Shown here piece by piece: positions 42,697 to 43,670 of a stretch of DNA of 43,670 nucleotides. A program made the translations under genes and the position numbers. The notes below the pieces were generated by a model. It was not told the origin of the DNA. It searched no databases and was given only the letters and a program-made list of their open reading frames with translations. Numbering within the stretch: the first letter of the stretch is position 1; each line of letters starts with the position of its first letter. The DNA is from Hyphomonadaceae bacterium (GTDB taxonomy: Bacteria > Pseudomonadota > Alphaproteobacteria > Caulobacterales > Aquidulcibacteraceae): NCBI GenBank assembly GCA_019753175.1, contig JAIELK010000017.1:1-43670 (forward strand). Direction: 5' to 3'.

Positions 42697-43532
42697 TGCC
42701 CCGCACCATCACGGTCGCCGCGATCCAGACCTCGTACGGCGAGGATATGGCGGCGAACATCGCTAAGACTGAAGCCTTCATCCGCGACGCCGCGAAAAAA
42801 GGCGCGCACGTGATCCTGCCCTCGGAATTGTTCCAGGGTCCGTATTTTTGTACAACACAAGAAGAGAAGTGGTTCGCGACTGCGCACCCCGCCGCGACGC
42901 ATCCGTGCGTTGTCGCGCTGGCGCCGGTGGCGAAAGAGCTCGGCGTCGTCATCCCCGTGTCGATCTACGAGCGCGAAGGGCCGGCCTACTATAACTCCGT
43001 CGTCATCCTCGACGCTGACGGCAAGCAGCTTGGCGTTTATCGCAAGAGCCACATTCCCGATGGGCCGGGCTATCAGGAGAAGTACTATTTCCGCCCCGGC
43101 GATAGCGGCTTCAAGGTGTGGGACACCGCGCACGGACGCATTGGCGTCGGCATTTGTTGGGATCAATGGTTCCCCGAGGCCGCGCGGGCGATGGCGCTGA
43201 TGGGCGCGGAAGTGCTGTTCTACCCCACCGCCATCGGCAGCGAACCGCACGATGCGTCGCTCGATACCCGCGATCCCTGGCGTCGTGCGATGCAGGGGCA
43301 CGCAGTGTCGAACGTGATCCCGGTGGTGGCGAGCAATCGCATCGGCGTCGAGGCCAGCGGCCAGCGCTTCTACGGTTCAAGCTTCATCGCCGACCATCGC
43401 GGCGATCTGGTGCAGAGCTTCGAGCGCGCGGACGAGGGCGTGCTGGTGCACAGCTTCGATCTCGACTTCCTCGACCGCCACCGCGCCGCCTGGGGATTCT
43501 TCCGGGATCGGCGGGTGGAGTTTTATCGATAG
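42696..43532 (+). CDS. aguB: N-carbamoylputrescine amidase
   Basis: A 278-residue nitrilase-superfamily hydrolase that turns N-carbamoylputrescine into putrescine, CO2 and ammonia. The catalytic triad is in place: Glu in ILPSELFQGPYFC, Lys in YRKSHIPDGPGYQEKYYF and Cys in IGVGICWDQWFPEAARAMAL. The FQGPYFC and QEKYYF blocks are specific for AguB. The start overlaps aguA by 1 base (a GTG one codon earlier is an alternative), so both steps are co-translated. It supplies putrescine for the puu genes upstream. Confidence 0.97.
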   Translation: MPRTITVAAIQTSYGEDMAANIAKTEAFIRDAAKKGAHVILPSELFQGPYFCTTQEEKWFATAHPAATHPCVVALAPVAKELGVVIPVSIYEREGPAYYNSVVILDADGKQLGVYRKSHIPDGPGYQEKYYFRPGDSGFKVWDTAHGRIGVGICWDQWFPEAARAMALMGAEVLFYPTAIGSEPHDASLDTRDPWRRAMQGHAVSNVIPVVASNRIGVEASGQRFYGSSFIADHRGDLVQSFERADEGVLVHSFDLDFLDRHRAAWGFFRDRRVEFYR

Positions 43533-43670
43533 ATCTTGGCGCACTCCATCTCAACACAACACGCGAGCACGGTCGTGCGTTTGCGCCCGGCCCACGCGCG
43601 CCGCGTTTCCGGTTTCGCGATCTTGTACATCATGCTCTCGCGCAGGCGGGAGAGCGGGGCGCGCTTCAAG
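43523..43670 (-). CDS. possible gene entering from the right edge (C-terminal 48 residues)
   Basis: On the minus strand an open frame from the window edge ends at a TAA complementary to 43523-43525. The visible residues are basic and include RLRESMMYKIAKPETRRAW and end ECAKIYR. The 3' end overlaps aguB by 10 bases in convergent orientation. I recognise no family, and only part is visible, so this could be a chance frame. Confidence 0.4.
   Translation of the reverse strand, partial: LKRAPLSRLRESMMYKIAKPETRRAWAGRKRTTVLACCVEMECAKIYR

Noticed and set aside
42693-42698. GTG one codon earlier as the aguB start
   Set aside because: Possible, but the ATG at 42696 gives better spacing to AGGAG and the common TGATG overlap; the difference is one residue.

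Overview
The window is high-G+C chromosomal DNA of an alphaproteobacterium, most likely from the Caulobacterales or a relative such as the Hyphomonadaceae. This rests on gene content (AtpC, YdcH/DUF465, DUF1295, Lrp-type regulator next to ald) and on two sites resembling the TTAA-N7-TTAAC box of the cell-cycle regulator CtrA. No rRNA or tRNA gene, CRISPR array or complete insertion sequence was seen. The genus cannot be named from this sequence alone.

Layout. (1) 1-3.9 kb: end of the ATP synthase operon (atpC), a hypothetical gene, then an accessory patch. The patch holds a low-G+C pair (membrane-anchored ParA-like ATPase plus a 164-residue partner), a 24-codon copy of the thiC 3' end, five palindromic repeats, and a DUF559 nuclease-like gene framed by two near-identical 39-bp inverted hairpin repeats. 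(2) 3.9-16.2 kb: housekeeping genes: thiC with a TPP riboswitch, small membrane proteins, cytochrome b561, acetyl-CoA synthetase, a divergent Lrp regulator/alanine dehydrogenase pair, an NTF2-like lipoprotein, an ABC-F ATPase, a methyltransferase and a DUF1295 membrane protein. (3) 16.2-24.1 kb: a sensor histidine kinase, an omega-amino-acid aminotransferase, a DUF547 protein, a penicillin-acylase-family lipoprotein and the aldehyde dehydrogenase PuuC. (4) 24.1-26.55 kb: a second accessory patch: DUF2971 protein with a coupled 57-residue basic protein, a 109-bp palindromic repeat, a truncated HTH antitoxin remnant, and a DUF433/DUF5615 toxin-antitoxin-like pair. (5) 26.55-43.5 kb: a large polyamine locus.

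How the polyamine genes work together: AguA and AguB convert agmatine to N-carbamoylputrescine and then putrescine. PotFHIG imports putrescine or spermidine. Two glutamine-synthetase-type ligases (PuuA-like) gamma-glutamylate amines, PuuB oxidises the product, PuuC oxidises the aldehyde and PuuD releases GABA. A SpuC-type transaminase gives a parallel route straight from putrescine. A GntR/FCD repressor-like gene sits at the centre. An aldolase (eda) and a GT39 glycosyltransferase lie on the opposite strand between puuB and aguA.

Most unusual: the IR-DUF559-IR unit beside a duplicated thiC tail; the membrane-tethered ParA two-gene cassette; two related palindromes inserted in frame inside conserved enzymes (thiC and an aminotransferase); and the toxin-antitoxin pair whose stop codon overlaps the start of the first gene of the polyamine run.
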